From: Bradyrhizobium sp. Arg816
Lineage (GTDB): Bacteria; Pseudomonadota; Alphaproteobacteria; Rhizobiales; Xanthobacteraceae
Direction: 5' to 3'
Assembly: GCF_029989365.1 (NCBI RefSeq)
Contig: NZ_JAPRAQ010000005.1
Coordinates: forward strand, 310,001 to 374,000
Length of the DNA stretch: 64,000 nt
A program made the position numbers and the translations under genes. Positions 1 through 9,404 of the stretch are shown here, in pieces; the stretch's first letter is position 1, and each line of letters starts with the position of its first letter. The notes beneath the pieces are model-generated. The model saw only the letters and a list, made by a program, of their open reading frames with translations, had not been told where the DNA came from and did no database searches.

Positions 1-668
1 CGGCCCGAGCCGGGTCTGTCGGGGATGCGCACTACAGCCCATTGGTTCGGGTTACGAACAATAAGGACCTTGTCTTTAATGCTCCGGTCATCGCGTTCAA
101 TGTCGGACCCGAGAAAATCGCGTTTTGCAACGGTAGTCCTGATTACTCGGTCGTGACGGACTCCGTGGCGAGCATCTGTCCTGATAAGGGCACCGTTGAC
201 TTGAAACTCCGGTTTGGCTTCGCGAGCGGCAAACACCTGCGTTATCTTAGTTTTGACGCAAATTCCGAGGAGTCGGCGACCCTCGAGTCCTCCACCTTTG
301 CGCCGGCAGAAAGTGACATTCTTCAGAGTGGCGCGACTGAGGTGATTTATACGATTGTGAACGGCAAGATGGGAGCGAAAGATCCGAACCGGCAGGGGCT
401 CAACAGCGCTCTCAACGGAGAGGGGCCCTCGCTCGACATCCTCGCGAACTTCAAGGAGATCAGCGCGGGATACTCTCCGATGTGGGACGTACGTCTGGCC
501 GAGTGGACTAAGGACGCTATCTCGAAGGATCAACGGAAACTGATCACTGACGGCGACGATCTCGAAGCGAAAAGTGCGTCGGGCTTACTGGTGAGCCCTG
601 CGGGGGGACCGGTGAAGACGACGGGGAATCTCGTGAATTGTCCGGTCGTAGGCTTCACCAATGAATGA
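1..668 (+). CDS. Conserved hypothetical protein, 5' end outside the window
   Basis: The reading frame is open from base 3 to the stop at 666-668 and continues upstream of the window, so the gene is partial. A TTG at 42 could be read as a start, but the codons before it (GDAHYSPLVRV) read naturally as protein, so I treat it as internal. The visible 221 residues are soluble, with no membrane segment, and end in NLVNCPVVGFTNE. The only cysteines are three scattered ones, not a metal motif. The composition suggests an extracytoplasmic beta-rich protein, but I do not recognise the family. No downstream gene follows on the same strand for 1.4 kb. Confidence 0.6.
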   Translation, partial: ARAGSVGDAHYSPLVRVTNNKDLVFNAPVIAFNVGPEKIAFCNGSPDYSVVTDSVASICPDKGTVDLKLRFGFASGKHLRYLSFDANSEESATLESSTFAPAESDILQSGATEVIYTIVNGKMGAKDPNRQGLNSALNGEGPSLDILANFKEISAGYSPMWDVRLAEWTKDAISKDQRKLITDGDDLEAKSASGLLVSPAGGPVKTTGNLVNCPVVGFTNE

Positions 669-2069
669 TCTCCTGGCCGAATAACTGCGCTTCCCCGGTC
701 CATGCGGGGGAGCGCAATCGGTCTCTGAGCCACCGACGCTCCCCCACGTCGATGCGAGTTCGATGAGCGCGCTCGAGCCCAACGCCCTCTCTGTTTGTAG
801 GCGTCTGGTGGCCCTCGCAACCGATGCTGCCACGTTGAAGGACAAGGTCGCCGTCCAACCTGGACTCTGCTCCGACGGAAGCTGCGAGCCGATTGGCGAT
901 CGCGGTAGCGACGCCGGTAGCGCCGCTGCACTGCCCTGGTCGCCATGCCGATGCCTTCGTCGACAACATCTCTGTACCCGAGAGTATCGTCGGCTTTCGA
1001 GGCGATCGTGGGATTCGTCGTGCCGTCGACCGGCTTGAGACGGGTCACCACGCCAAGATCGCCCGCGTCGGCGACCACCGCATAATAACGCGTAGTTGAT
1101 CCAGCTTCGACGCTCGGGCTGTTTCCACTCGATGCCGTATCAAGCTCTAGCGTGCGGCAGGCGATGCAAATCCGCTTTCTTGTCGCCGCCTCGCGCTCTT
1201 CTATGCATTGCGCACGGTTATGGTCATCGGGCCTGCTTTCGAACGAAGCGGATCACCGTGCCGGTATGCCTCGGCAACAGTAACAGAGGCAAGGGCCGAC
1301 GCGGACGTGCTTCCGAACGCGTATCCGAGCGCAGCGACAGAGACGAGGCCGCCAAGTCGCTAGTCCGCATTGTTCATCCACCCGAACGCGATAGCTTCTA
1401 CCCGGCCATTGTCTCGAAGAGTGCCTGGTCTTACGTGCACCACAGGGGTGGGCCGCCCGGATTCGACTTCAACTTGCTCAACGACAAGAAGCTCGGCTTC
1501 GCGAACGTCCAAGCAATGGGCAGTGCACCGGAATCGGCAACGCCGGCGCCAACGACCGTGCCGCGCTTGCTGATGAACTACCCGAACCGTTGGCGGCTCA
1601 AGCTTTTCGCGCTTGTGGAATTGAGAGAGTTGAAGGACGACGCCGATCTGACGCGGCGGCTGGCTACAAAGCGAAGGTCGAGCGCGTGGTCTTGCTCCGG
1701 ATTGAATTGCCCGCAGCACATGCCTCGCTTCACCGAGCCCGAATTGGAGTAAACGTTCGAGCCTGACAGGGAGCGCTTCTTAGACCTGGAAAGCGAGATG
1801 AGTGAGCTGCCGGTACACGTCGGTCCGCGGGGCGAGTCGGCGCAGTTGGGAACGAAGTCCGGGACACGTGACATCAGTGCGCCGGTCGGTGCTCAAACTA
1901 TGACCTGCTGTTATCGATTGCATGATCAAGAAACATGATCGCCGCGGCGCGACGTGCCCTAATCTTCGAGGCAGTCCAGTGACCACCACTGGCTGAGATG
2001 ATTGGCGTCGGTGACGGCCTGCATCGTCACGGACCCGATAAACGTTTGCGAACTGCAGCAGGAGGTCAA
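669..2069. other. 1.4 kb without a convincing gene
   Basis: Several overlapping open frames exist on both strands (for example 1096-1752 +), but none begins with a ribosome site, shows a family motif or has balanced codon use. The stretch has the character of decayed coding DNA. I see no RNA gene or repeat in it. Confidence 0.5.
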
Positions 2070-2615
2070 GTGCCCCGTATTGCCATTCCGAAGCGCGAGG
2101 ACGCCCTCGCGGGGTCCAAGCCTATCCTCGACAACATCGACAAGATACTGGGCTTCGTTCCCAACCTGCATCGTCTCATGTCGATCAGCCCGAACGCGAT
2201 CTCAGGCTGGGCTGCCCTAATGGGATCGCTTGCGAAGACGCTGGACGTCAAAACGAGAGACGGCATCGCACTGGCAGTGTCGGAGGCGGACGGTTGCGAC
2301 TACTGCCTGGCTGCACACAGCTTCACCGCGGCCAACCTGGCCAAAGTCCCCGTGGACGAAATCGAGCTGAACAGAGAGGGCCGCTCGAGCGATCCCAAGC
2401 GCCAGGCTGCGGTTGCCTTCGCGAAAGCACTCATCGAGACGCGCGGTAAAGTTTCGGACGCCCAGTTTGCGGCGGTCAGGGATGCGGGGTGGACGGATGC
2501 AAACATCGTCGAGATGATCGCGTTGACTGCCCAGTTCCTGTTGACCAACTTCATGAACAATGCGGTGCAGACCCCGATCGATTTTCCCGAGGTCAGTCCC
2601 GCGAAGGCACGCTGA
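2070..2615 (+). CDS. AhpD-like / carboxymuconolactone decarboxylase family peroxidase-related protein
   Basis: The family signature is CDYCLAAHSF near residue 75: a CxxC pair followed by His, the redox-active site of AhpD-type alkylhydroperoxidases. The start is GTG at 2070, chosen because AGGAGG lies at 2060-2065, four bases upstream; the frame is open further upstream but without a start signal. The product is 181 residues, normal for the peroxidase-related (uncharacterised) subfamily. It would act in the cytoplasm in peroxide or organic hydroperoxide removal using a thiol electron donor. The DUF488 gene follows 47 bp downstream on the same strand, so the two are probably co-transcribed. 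The exact substrate cannot be inferred. Confidence 0.85.
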   Translation: MPRIAIPKREDALAGSKPILDNIDKILGFVPNLHRLMSISPNAISGWAALMGSLAKTLDVKTRDGIALAVSEADGCDYCLAAHSFTAANLAKVPVDEIELNREGRSSDPKRQAAVAFAKALIETRGKVSDAQFAAVRDAGWTDANIVEMIALTAQFLLTNFMNNAVQTPIDFPEVSPAKAR

Positions 2616-2662
2616 AGCGAGGTCCCCCTCGTTTCTTTGGGGAGGGGCGCCTGGAGAACCCA

Positions 2663-3073
2663 ATGTCTCGACGGCCCCTGCGGCCTAGTGTCAAGCGCGT
2701 CTACGAGCCGCCCCAGGCCTCGGACGGCACGAGGGTGCTTGTCGACCGCATCTGGCCACGCGGGCTCACGAAGGAGCAAGCCAGCGTCGACGTGTGGCTG
2801 AAGGACATCGCACCGAGCGCCGGCCTCAGGACCTGGTTTGGCCATATCCCGAACCGCTGGCGTGAGTTTCAGAAGCGATACTTCGAGGAGCTCCGCTCCA
2901 ATCACGCCGCCGTCGATCACCTCACGGAACTTGTATCGGCGGGCAAAGTCACGCTGCTCTTCGGCGCGCACGACGCCGAGCGTAACAACGCCGTGGCACT
3001 CGCGGACTATCTCGCGGCAGGCGAGTCGAAGTCGATGCTTGGGATCGGAAGCTCGCTCAGGTCGTCGTCATAG
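2663..3073 (+). CDS. DUF488 family protein with a replaced C-terminus
   Basis: ATG at 2663 starts a 136-residue protein with the DUF488 hallmarks VKRVYEPP, DGTRVLVDRIWPRG, a central WFGH segment, RYFEEL and LLFGAHDAERNNAVALADYL. The family is cytoplasmic and of unknown role. Homologues normally end shortly after the NNAVAL..YL segment, near residue 120. Here the last dozen codons ([10 protein letters not shown]) are read from a displaced osmC fragment that starts at about 3031, so the natural 3' end has been exchanged by a recombination event. The protein core is intact and may still fold. It follows the AhpD-like gene by 47 bp. Confidence 0.8.
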   Translation: MSRRPLRPSVKRVYEPPQASDGTRVLVDRIWPRGLTKEQASVDVWLKDIAPSAGLRTWFGHIPNRWREFQKRYFEELRSNHAAVDHLTELVSAGKVTLLFGAHDAERNNAVALADYLAAGESKSMLGIGSSLRSSS

Positions 3074-3328
3074 TTTGCCGCGGGCCCGACGCCGACGTTC
3101 GTTCGTGCGGATGTCGGCGCTGAGGCCGAGCGTCGACCCGACGGGAAACGTGTTCGCGGCCTGTATTTGGGCGCGCTCCTCGCCCCCAAGGGTTTCTTCG
3201 AGCCTTATGGGGCGCCCGAAGGAGTCGCGGCCGCCATCCCGGGCATGACGCTACGACGCGGCTACCGCGACATGGAAAGCGGGATTCTCCGCCTTCGCAC
3301 CAGCAGCCGTATCGTCATCGCCGTGCAC
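3031..3328 (-). pseudogene. Truncated second copy of the osmC 3' portion
   Basis: This 298-base stretch aligns almost base for base, in the same orientation, with 4526-4829, the 3' two thirds of the intact osmC gene. On the minus strand it still reads [19 protein letters not shown], matching [19 protein letters not shown] of the intact copy. Small indels break the frame and the osmC 5' part is missing. The fragment supplies the last codons of the DUF488 gene on the plus strand and the last codons of the ORF 3251-3631 on the minus strand. The two copies flank hemF as a direct repeat. Confidence 0.85.
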
Positions 3329-3631
3329 GATCGCACGATCGTCGGACAGTGCGGCGAGGCCGCTTGCCGCGAGCGCGGCAAAGCCGCCTTTGACGGAGGG
3401 ACGCCGCGCCTCGCCAAGCTTGAGCCGCCACACACGTTCGGCCATCGACCAGAAGTTTCGCGTAAAGGCGAGAATTGCGGATGCGACCTCTCGCGACGAA
3501 GACGGTGCCAGCTCGGGCGCAAATTCGCTCGCGACCCTAGGCCATCTCGGCCGGCCATGGGCCGACAGGATGGTGTCCTCCAGATCGGTCAGCATCGCGT
3601 GCGGCAGTCTGGTCGTCGGGTTCAAGGCCAT
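3251..3631 (-). CDS. Hypothetical protein downstream of hemF, chimeric C-terminus
   Basis: The ATG at 3631 lies inside the hemF stop region (coding overlap of 10 bases), which indicates translational coupling with hemF. The first ~100 residues ([20 protein letters not shown]...) read as a real alpha-helical, cytoplasmic protein, but I do not recognise a family. The last ~26 residues are read out of frame through the osmC fragment (3031-3328), so the original 3' end is lost. It may be a broken relic of a gene that normally follows hemF. Confidence 0.45.
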   Translation of the reverse strand: MALNPTTRLPHAMLTDLEDTILSAHGRPRWPRVASEFAPELAPSSSREVASAILAFTRNFWSMAERVWRLKLGEARRPSVKGGFAALAASGLAALSDDRAIVHGDDDTAAGAKAENPAFHVAVAAS

Positions 3632-4509
3632 TTCACCTCGGGCGGCATCGACGACAGGATCGAATCGATATTGCCGCCGGTTTTTAACCCAAACAGCGTA
3701 CCGCGGTCATGCAGCAGGTTGAACTCGACATAGCGCCCGCGCCGAATCAGTTGCTCCTCGCGGTCCGCCGCCGTCCAGGGGGTAGCAAGGTTGCGCCGGA
3801 CCAGTTCCGGAAAGATCTTCAGGAATGCGCGGCCGACGTCCTGCGTGAAGGCGAAGTCGGCGTCCCAATCGCTGGAATCGTAGTAGTCGTAGAAGATGCC
3901 GCCGATGCCGCGCGCTTCCTTCTGGTGCGGCAGGTAGAAATAGTCGTCGCACCATTTCTTATATTTGTCGTAGGACCCAACCGCCGCATGCGCGTCGCAG
4001 GCCGATTTCATTGCCGCGTGAAAGGCGATCGCATCCGGATCGACCTGGGTGCGGCGGCGATCCAGCACCGGCGTCAGATCCGAGCCGCCGCCGAACCAGG
4101 ATTTTGTCGTGACGACGAAGCGGGTGTTCATATGCACCGCCGGCATATGTGGGTTGCGCATATGTGCGATCAGGGAAATGCCGGAGGTCCAGAAGCGCGG
4201 GTCTTCGGCCGTGCCCTCTATCTGCGCGCGGAGTTCGGGCGAGAGCGCGCCATGCACCGTCGAGCAATGCACGCCGACCTTCTCGAACAGCCTTCCGCGC
4301 AGCATCGACATCACCCCACCGCCACCGGCGGCCCCGCTATGGTCGGTGCGCAGCCAGGGCGTGCGCACAAAGCGGCCAGCGCGACCGGGGTAAAGCGAGG
4401 CGGGCGCCTCGTCCTCCAGCCGCTCGAACGCCGCGCAAATGTCGTCGCGCAGCGACTCGAACCAGGCCCTGGTCCTCCTTTTGCGCATTTCAGTGACGGA
4501 CGTGTCCAT
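3622..4509 (-). CDS. hemF: Oxygen-dependent coproporphyrinogen III oxidase
   Basis: The 295-residue product carries the HemF signatures: [20 protein letters not shown], the [12 protein letters not shown] segment, [11 protein letters not shown] and the C-terminal [16 protein letters not shown]. It catalyses the two oxidative decarboxylations of coproporphyrinogen III to protoporphyrinogen IX in aerobic haem synthesis, as a cytoplasmic homodimer. Length and motifs are those of a full-length enzyme. It starts 7 bp after the osmC stop and overlaps the following small ORF, so osmC-hemF-ORF form one minus-strand operon. The unit is bracketed by two direct copies of osmC sequence, which suggests it arrived or was duplicated by recombination. 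Confidence 0.95.
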   Translation of the reverse strand: MDTSVTEMRKRRTRAWFESLRDDICAAFERLEDEAPASLYPGRAGRFVRTPWLRTDHSGAAGGGGVMSMLRGRLFEKVGVHCSTVHGALSPELRAQIEGTAEDPRFWTSGISLIAHMRNPHMPAVHMNTRFVVTTKSWFGGGSDLTPVLDRRRTQVDPDAIAFHAAMKSACDAHAAVGSYDKYKKWCDDYFYLPHQKEARGIGGIFYDYYDSSDWDADFAFTQDVGRAFLKIFPELVRRNLATPWTAADREEQLIRRGRYVEFNLLHDRGTLFGLKTGGNIDSILSSMPPEVKWP

Positions 4510-4516
4510 GCGGGTA

Positions 4517-5011
4517 CTAGTCCGGGTCGATGTTCAGGATCGGAAGCTCGCTCAGGTCGTCGTAATAGCTTGCCGCCGGCACGACGCCGACGTTATCGGT
4601 CGTGCGGATGTCGGCGCTGAGGCCGAGCGTTCGCCCGACGGGACACATGCTCGCGACCTGCATCAGTTGGGCGCGCTCCTCGTCACCAAGGTTTCCTTCG
4701 AGTCTAATGGAGCGCTCGAAGGAGTCGCGGCCGCCATCCCCGCCATGGTGATACGACACGGCCACCTCGAGGTGGGAAAGTGGGATCTTCCGCCTTCGCG
4801 CCTGCAGCCGTATCGTCATCGCCGTGCACGCGGCGAGCGACGCGCTTAGCAATTCGTAGGGGGTCGCCCCCGCGATGCCGGCCCGGCCGTCGGGGCTGCC
4901 GATCGAGAACACCGATGCGCCGGCACGGCCGTTAAGCGTGCCAGCGTCGTCAAGGTCGCCGGCCACCACAGCCTGTGGGCGGAAAGCTCCATCATTTTTC
5001 GAATTCGTCAT
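4517..5011 (-). CDS. OsmC family peroxiredoxin-like protein
   Basis: The 164-residue protein has the OsmC/Ohr fold signatures: [27 protein letters not shown] with the first reactive cysteine, an acidic-basic middle, and CPVGRTL with the second cysteine. Members reduce organic hydroperoxides or bind small thiol-reactive ligands in the cytoplasm. Unlike classical OsmC it ends with a DDLSELPI tail seen in a rhizobial subgroup. It is the first gene of a minus-strand operon with hemF, which links hydroperoxide protection with haem synthesis. A decayed copy of its 3' part lies at 3031-3328. Confidence 0.9.
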   Translation of the reverse strand: MTNSKNDGAFRPQAVVAGDLDDAGTLNGRAGASVFSIGSPDGRAGIAGATPYELLSASLAACTAMTIRLQARRRKIPLSHLEVAVSYHHGGDGGRDSFERSIRLEGNLGDEERAQLMQVASMCPVGRTLGLSADIRTTDNVGVVPAASYYDDLSELPILNIDPD

Positions 5012-5064
5012 CGTGCTTTCCTTTCAAAGTTTGACAGGGCTCTTGGCTGGCCCGTCAGAGGAAG

Positions 5065-5322
5065 TCATGGCAGTCGATCAGTTGACACGGCATCTTTGGG
5101 GGGTCTCCGCGCGCATCGGCGCAGTCTCACGCTCGCTGATAGGATGAGAACGCAATAGCTGATCACCCACTGGACGACAGCGAAGGACGCTTCGAGCGAC
5201 CGTCCAATCCGAGGCAGCGAGACCGCTATGATGTTTGAGCCGAGCACGAAGAGGGACGAGACGAGCGACTCCGTTAGCAGAACCCAGAAATTCCGCGATG
5301 CATCGGCCACTGTGCTCGTCAT
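5065..5322 (-). pseudogene. N-terminal stub of an MFS (DHA2-like) transporter
   Basis: An AGGAG site precedes the ATG at 5322. The first ~60 residues look like the first two helices of a 14-TM drug:H+ antiporter, with NIIAVSLPRIGRSLEASFA and WVISYCVLILSAS. The frame then degenerates into Arg/Pro-rich sequence and stops at 85 residues, whereas the family needs over 400. The rest of the gene is absent from the window, so this is a deletion remnant. Confidence 0.7.
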
Positions 5323-5451
5323 TTCGGCGGGTCTCCTTGATCGTGTTCGACGCTATCACCTCGCGAGAGCGACCCTCGCTCCTCCAAGGCTCGCGACTTG
5401 GCGAACGCCGGTCGAACTCGCAGCAGGCCGGCGCTTCCCGACGGAGCGGTG

Positions 5452-6138
5452 TCAGGCGTGGAGGGTCTGGCCGCCCTTTGCGTCTGCGTAGTACTGAGGC
5501 GCCTCGCGACGGTCGTATTTCCCGTAGTCGCGTACGATCCGTACTGTCCGGACCCTTACCTTGTCATTCGGCGCGGAAGCGTCCTCGTAGGCCTGCGCAG
5601 CCGCGGCGTCCTTCCAGGATATGAGCAGCATCAGGTCGCCGGGCGTAAGTACGGCGTCGAAGATGTCCCAGGACGTGCTGTCGGCGGCCCACGGGTTCAG
5701 GCCAAGCCACTCGGCGCAATCGTACGGGTTGTTGGTTTGTTTCCACTCCGCGGGGCGCGTCGCATTGATCAATGTGACCGTCGTTCCATCCCCGAATTCG
5801 GTCTCGTCGAGCCTCTGCTCCGTGAGGGCGTACCCCATCGGCACCTGATTGTCGGCGGTGATCTGGCCGATGCGCAGGTGGTAGTCTACAAGGATTTCAT
5901 CGCGGCCCTTCTGCTGAACCTCGTGATGGCGCCTGCGGGAACGCCAGCGGACGAGCGACTTCTCGTCCCGCCAGTTCGAAAGTGAAAGGATCCAGCCCGA
6001 GCGAATCAGGCTCTTGTATCGGATGTTGTCGACGAAGCCCTCGACCTGCTCCAGCTCGGGGCGCAGCATCTCGGCGTTGTCGAAGTCGTCATCCCAGCTT
6101 TCTTTGTTGGGGAAGATCTCGAAAATCACTGAAAACAT
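5452..6138 (-). CDS. Antibiotic biosynthesis monooxygenase (ABM) family protein
   Basis: The ATG at 6138 is preceded by AGGAGGG, eight bases upstream. The 228-residue protein contains two ferredoxin-like ABM-type halves. The first has FSVIFEIFPNKESWDDDF and NIRYKSLIRSGWILSLSNWRDEKSL, the typical W-R-D-E-K-S-L motif of the heme-degrading/ABM superfamily; the second has LMLLISWKDAAAAQAYEDA. Such proteins are small cytoplasmic cofactor-free oxygenases or stress proteins; the substrate is unknown. It lies alone between two broken genes and seems intact. Confidence 0.8.
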   Translation of the reverse strand: MFSVIFEIFPNKESWDDDFDNAEMLRPELEQVEGFVDNIRYKSLIRSGWILSLSNWRDEKSLVRWRSRRRHHEVQQKGRDEILVDYHLRIGQITADNQVPMGYALTEQRLDETEFGDGTTVTLINATRPAEWKQTNNPYDCAEWLGLNPWAADSTSWDIFDAVLTPGDLMLLISWKDAAAAQAYEDASAPNDKVRVRTVRIVRDYGKYDRREAPQYYADAKGGQTLHA

Positions 6139-6299
6139 GCTCGTTTTCCCTCCTAGAGTGCTGTGACGCAGTCGTCTCGATGTCGAAGGGCCCCGGCGAT
6201 CGAGTAGCTCGAATGGCAGTGTAGCCGCTGGGGCGCACAATCAGCAGCATGTCAACGTGCTCTGCTGCCGTGTAGTCGAACGTTTTGGAAAGGCAAGAA

Positions 6300-6840
6300 A
6301 CAGCTCTTAATAGCCGGCGTCCTCGTCGCCACCTCGACAGTCGCGTAGCTCTGCCAGCGTGCCGCCGCGGCAATCGCTTCAGTCAGTAGAGATGCTGCAC
6401 GACGAGCAGGGCGCCGGCCCCGGTGGTCGCGCGGCGGACCGGGACCATTGCCCTCCCAGTCGTGAGGTCCGCGAGTGGCACGTTGGTGGAGCATCCGTCG
6501 TCGGCAAGTGTGAGCGCTAGCGGCGCGGTTAATGCCAGCGTCGGCGAGGACGTCGTTGACGGCTACGCCCTCCCAAGCGATGTTGGGTTTAGACAACGAG
6601 GTCACGCCGTGGATGTCTCGTGTGATCCCGGTTCGTGGGAGTGCGATGAAGTCAGACCAGCTCCAAGCTTTGACCGGGCAAGGCCCGACCTTCAACATGA
6701 AAGTCCAGTCCCGGGGATCGATCCGAGGCGTGGGTCCGGCCGAGTGCACCGGCAAATTGTAGACGAGGTGCTGTCCCCGAGGAATCCGGTCCGATAGTTC
6801 TGATCCGGTTTGGCGGCCTATGAAACCGCGAGCGATCATG
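6300..6840 (-). pseudogene. Decayed molybdopterin (sulfite-oxidase/MsrP-like) oxidoreductase
   Basis: From the ATG at 6840 (AAGGAA upstream) the frame reads MIARGFIGRQ, then RDWTFMLKVGPCPVKAWSW and GVTSLSKPNIAWEGVAVNDV, typical of the oxidoreductase molybdopterin-binding domain. At about 6500 the frame is lost; a neighbouring frame continues with CSTNVPLADLTTGRAMV and then VVQHLY followed by a stop. In functional homologues this is the region of the substrate site and of LRLVVPHLYFWKSAKW-type sequence. Homologues have a cysteine ligand in SVTRWS/HCVT-like segments; here that segment reads HGVTSLS, so it is lost. Several independent lesions make this a pseudogene. Confidence 0.75.
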
Positions 6841-6987
6841 GCGGCTTTCCTTCCGCGGGTGAAAGGAGCGTCGTCCCGCGCAACACGCTGAACGGTTCTG
6901 CGCCGGATGAGCAAGGCACCGCTAAAGCATGCAACTTCGCGCGGCGAATAGAAAATAACGTCATGCCATGAAGTCGATAATCGCGCG

Positions 6988-7470
6988 TTATGACGGCCGT
7001 CCGCTCTCCGTATGGGACTCGCGTGCATCCGACGCCAACTGCCCCAGCAACTCGGTCAGCATCCTGACGGCCTCCGTTAGCTTGAGGATTTCGCGCTCGC
7101 GCGGTTGGTCGATCTGCTGATGCAGCAACTCTATCTCAAGCTCCGCCTTTACGTTGATCCGGTAGTTATTCTCCGCAGCCCTACGATCGATGTCCTGTCG
7201 CCGGTTCTGGCTGATCATGATGGCTGGCGCGGCGTAGGCCGACCGAATGAAAGAGCGAGATTGAGAAGAATGAACGGGTGAGGGAACCCAGCCTTTAATC
7301 ACGCCCGCCAGGTTTGCCGTTATCCAGACAAACAGGATTGCGCTCTAAACGATAATGAAGCTCCACGATCCCATGACGGTGGCGCCCGCGTCCGCTATCC
7401 TATGCCTCGGCGTCAAGCGCGCAACCGCCGCGGGCTCATCACGTGTCCTGAAGCCGAAGGAAGCGGTGCG
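6988..7470 (-). pseudogene. DUF1003 membrane protein, broken by a nonsense codon and a frameshift
   Basis: Reading the minus strand gives RHRIADAGATVMGSWSFIIV, then a TAG stop at 7345-7347, then SAILFVWITANLAGVIKGW, a shift of frame, and finally APAIMISQNRRQDIDRR plus ENNYRINVKAELEIELLHQQ. This is the full order of a DUF1003 protein: short N-terminus, two membrane helices, MMSQNR motif, and a coiled tail. Homologues have Gln at the stop position (CAG to TAG). In the second helix PFILLNLALSF is still readable in another frame. At least two lesions are present. The right boundary is approximate. Confidence 0.8.
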
Positions 7471-7741
7471 CTCGTCTGAGTTCGACGAGCAGATCGTGTT
7501 CGGTCGCCTCCCTGCTTCTAGGGTCTCCCGCCTACTTTTCCACGATGGCAGCACGCGTTCCGCTCGATAGCGGCGCCGACGCGGCCAGCCTGTCGCGTTC
7601 CGATCGCGTGGGTTAGCCGTGAAGAATCGCGGCGGTCTCCGCGATGGCGCATCTTGGTACAGAGCGCCAGCGAGCTCGTTCTCGCTCGGCTGCCGCGGCG
7701 CGTCGCCGTCGACCGTCGTCGCGCCAGCCAATCCAGGGAAG

Positions 7742-8005
7742 TTAACGCGCTGTGGGCGCGAATTTGGGTTCACCCTGCGCGTCATCGATGATCCGGCGAT
7801 GCTGGCATCCGGCCCGACAAGCTAGCGCACATTCCCTCTTGGCCTCGTCGATGATCGTCTTGATGGTGCGCGCGCAGCGGCCGCATTCGGTGCTGCAGCC
7901 AAGGCAGTCATAGATCTGCTTGGCATTGCGCAGCGCGTCGTCCACCGTGTTAACGGCGTGACGAACATCGTGGTCGCTGAGGACATTGCAGGAACAGACG
8001 ATCAT
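7742..8005 (-). CDS. Bacterioferritin-associated ferredoxin-like [2Fe-2S] protein
   Basis: The 87-residue protein starts MIVCSCNVLSDHDVR and continues YDCLGCSTECGRC, giving the CxC plus CxxC-type cysteine arrangement of Bfd proteins, with TIKTIIDEA closing the core near residue 54. Bfd docks on bacterioferritin and passes electrons to release stored iron. The C-terminal 30 residues are an unconserved extension with two further cysteines. No bacterioferritin gene lies next to it. It fits the iron/haem theme of hemF and hemC in the same 15 kb, but there is no operon. Confidence 0.8.
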   Translation of the reverse strand: MIVCSCNVLSDHDVRHAVNTVDDALRNAKQIYDCLGCSTECGRCARTIKTIIDEAKRECALACRAGCQHRRIIDDAQGEPKFAPTAR

Positions 8006-8066
8006 GAAACGCGAAAAAGACCCTCAGTGATGCGTCATCGATATGGACGGCGCCAGGACTGTTTGA

Positions 8067-8936
8067 TCACTCGCGGCGACGGTTGGCTGCGGAGCCGGCA
8101 GAGGAAACGGGAGCGCCGCTCCGTTCCGGCCAAAGATTAACGCTCTCTGTTAGCGTAGATGATACAGCTGGAATCTGTTGGCCCTGGGTAGCAGTCATCA
8201 CTGCGTTTCGGGTGTTGTTGAAGATGTCCTCGATCCCCTTAGAGAAATCCATCTGCGCAAGAAGGGTGGCAATCAGCTGACTATGTGGTTCACTCGCGTC
8301 TTCGACGACCTGCCCAGGCGCTGCTGAGCTCAGGATGAGCGCGTTCTCACTCGTTTGAATAGGTGCAAGTCCGTGTGAGTAAGTCCTGAAGCGCCGCTCG
8401 TAAGGATTGCGGCGTGAGGCCTCAATGACTACGAGCCTGACGCGTGCTCCGGAAGTCTCGAGTTGCGAAAGGAGGAGGTCGATGCTTACGCCTTGTCGAC
8501 GGACATCTTCTTCACTCCAGATCTTCGCATCGACTGGGATTAAATAATTGCGCCCGTCAGATTGGACGCCGTAACCTCCGAAATAGACCAACACAATTGA
8601 GTCCAAATGTGCTCTTGCCCTGAAATGGTCGATTGCGCGGATCATGTCGGAGCGCGTCGCGTTGTCAACGGTGTCGACCAGAAAACCGCCTTTGCGAAAA
8701 GCATTTGTCAAAGCTTCCGCATCTCGTGTCATTTGGGAAAGAGGAGAGCCGGCATCGGGGTAGGTTGAATTGCCAATCACCAGAGCCAGCCGATGAGGAT
8801 CGAGGGGTGCGGATACATCCGACCAGATAGGCGCGCTCATGGGCCGAGGCTTCTCCAACCGCGCAGTCCCGTCGGAGCCGGTTGAGAGCAAGCCGAGCAG
8901 GACTGCAACGCCGACCAGTATTCTGGGAACTGTCAT
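8067..8936 (-). CDS. Secreted caspase-fold (peptidase C14-like) protein lacking both catalytic residues
   Basis: A signal peptide (residues 1-25) precedes a p20 caspase domain beginning LALVIGNSTY. The conserved strand-loop with the catalytic His normally reads YFxGHG; here it is VYFGGYGVQ, Tyr (TAC) replacing His. The Cys loop normally reads LDACRxNP; here it is VIEASRRNP, Ser (TCA) replacing Cys. The rest of the fold, including DAKIWSEEDV and the SSAAPGQV segment, is well conserved and the 289-residue frame is uninterrupted. It is therefore probably an inactive pseudocaspase in the periplasm, perhaps a binding or regulatory protein. It follows no clear operon. Confidence 0.85.
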   Translation of the reverse strand: MTVPRILVGVAVLLGLLSTGSDGTARLEKPRPMSAPIWSDVSAPLDPHRLALVIGNSTYPDAGSPLSQMTRDAEALTNAFRKGGFLVDTVDNATRSDMIRAIDHFRARAHLDSIVLVYFGGYGVQSDGRNYLIPVDAKIWSEEDVRRQGVSIDLLLSQLETSGARVRLVVIEASRRNPYERRFRTYSHGLAPIQTSENALILSSAAPGQVVEDASEPHSQLIATLLAQMDFSKGIEDIFNNTRNAVMTATQGQQIPAVSSTLTESVNLWPERSGAPVSSAGSAANRRRE

Positions 8937-9044
8937 TTCATTGCGGTCTCCAGGCGCCGAGGAAACGCTCCTCTCCGTAAGATGGCTTGCGCCGCCAGAG
9001 TTCGAGCTAAAGTCGCACCCGGTCGCGTGCTGCCGTTGCGTCCT

Positions 9045-9404
9045 TCAATTGCGTTGCGCTGTCCAGTAGCCTGCGCATCGCGCCGTTCCTGAGTGACCGC
9101 TCCAGGTCCCCCGACCGGACGCTGCGAACAATTTGCCCGCACCCGTGGCATATTTGTCTTGGACCGTCACCGAGGCGCGATCCGCGCCGGAGTTTGTGAC
9201 GTTACCTCGAAATCTCACGAGATTGGGATGCGTGACAATTCCGTTGGTCACATCGACAGTAAAGGTGAAACTCGAATCGCAGGCCCCTCTTTGCGTCACG
9301 AAGACGAGGTCTCAGGAGCCGTCGAAGGTCGAGCGGCCGTATGCTGCCGTTGCAAAGACAATGAAGCAGCTCACTGTCGCGATCAGAAGGGAACGCTTCG
9401 TCAT
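9045..9404 (-). pseudogene. Small secreted protein with an in-frame TGA
   Basis: From the ATG at 9404 the frame gives a signal peptide (MTKRSLLIATVSCFIVFATA, cleavage after AYG) and FDGS, then TGA at 9314-9312, and continues in the same frame DLVFVTQRGACDSSFTF to SGHSGTARCAGYWTAQRN. In relatives the stop position is Trp (FDGSWDLVFVTQRG, from memory of the family), so TGG has become TGA. The rest is intact over 120 codons. The intact family is of unknown function: short exported proteins with two cysteines and a Ser/Gly-rich C-terminal half. Confidence 0.8.

Noticed and set aside
1096..1752. Plus-strand ORF of 218 codons
   Set aside because: No start signal, no family motif, Arg-rich and uneven composition; looks like a chance frame in GC-rich DNA.
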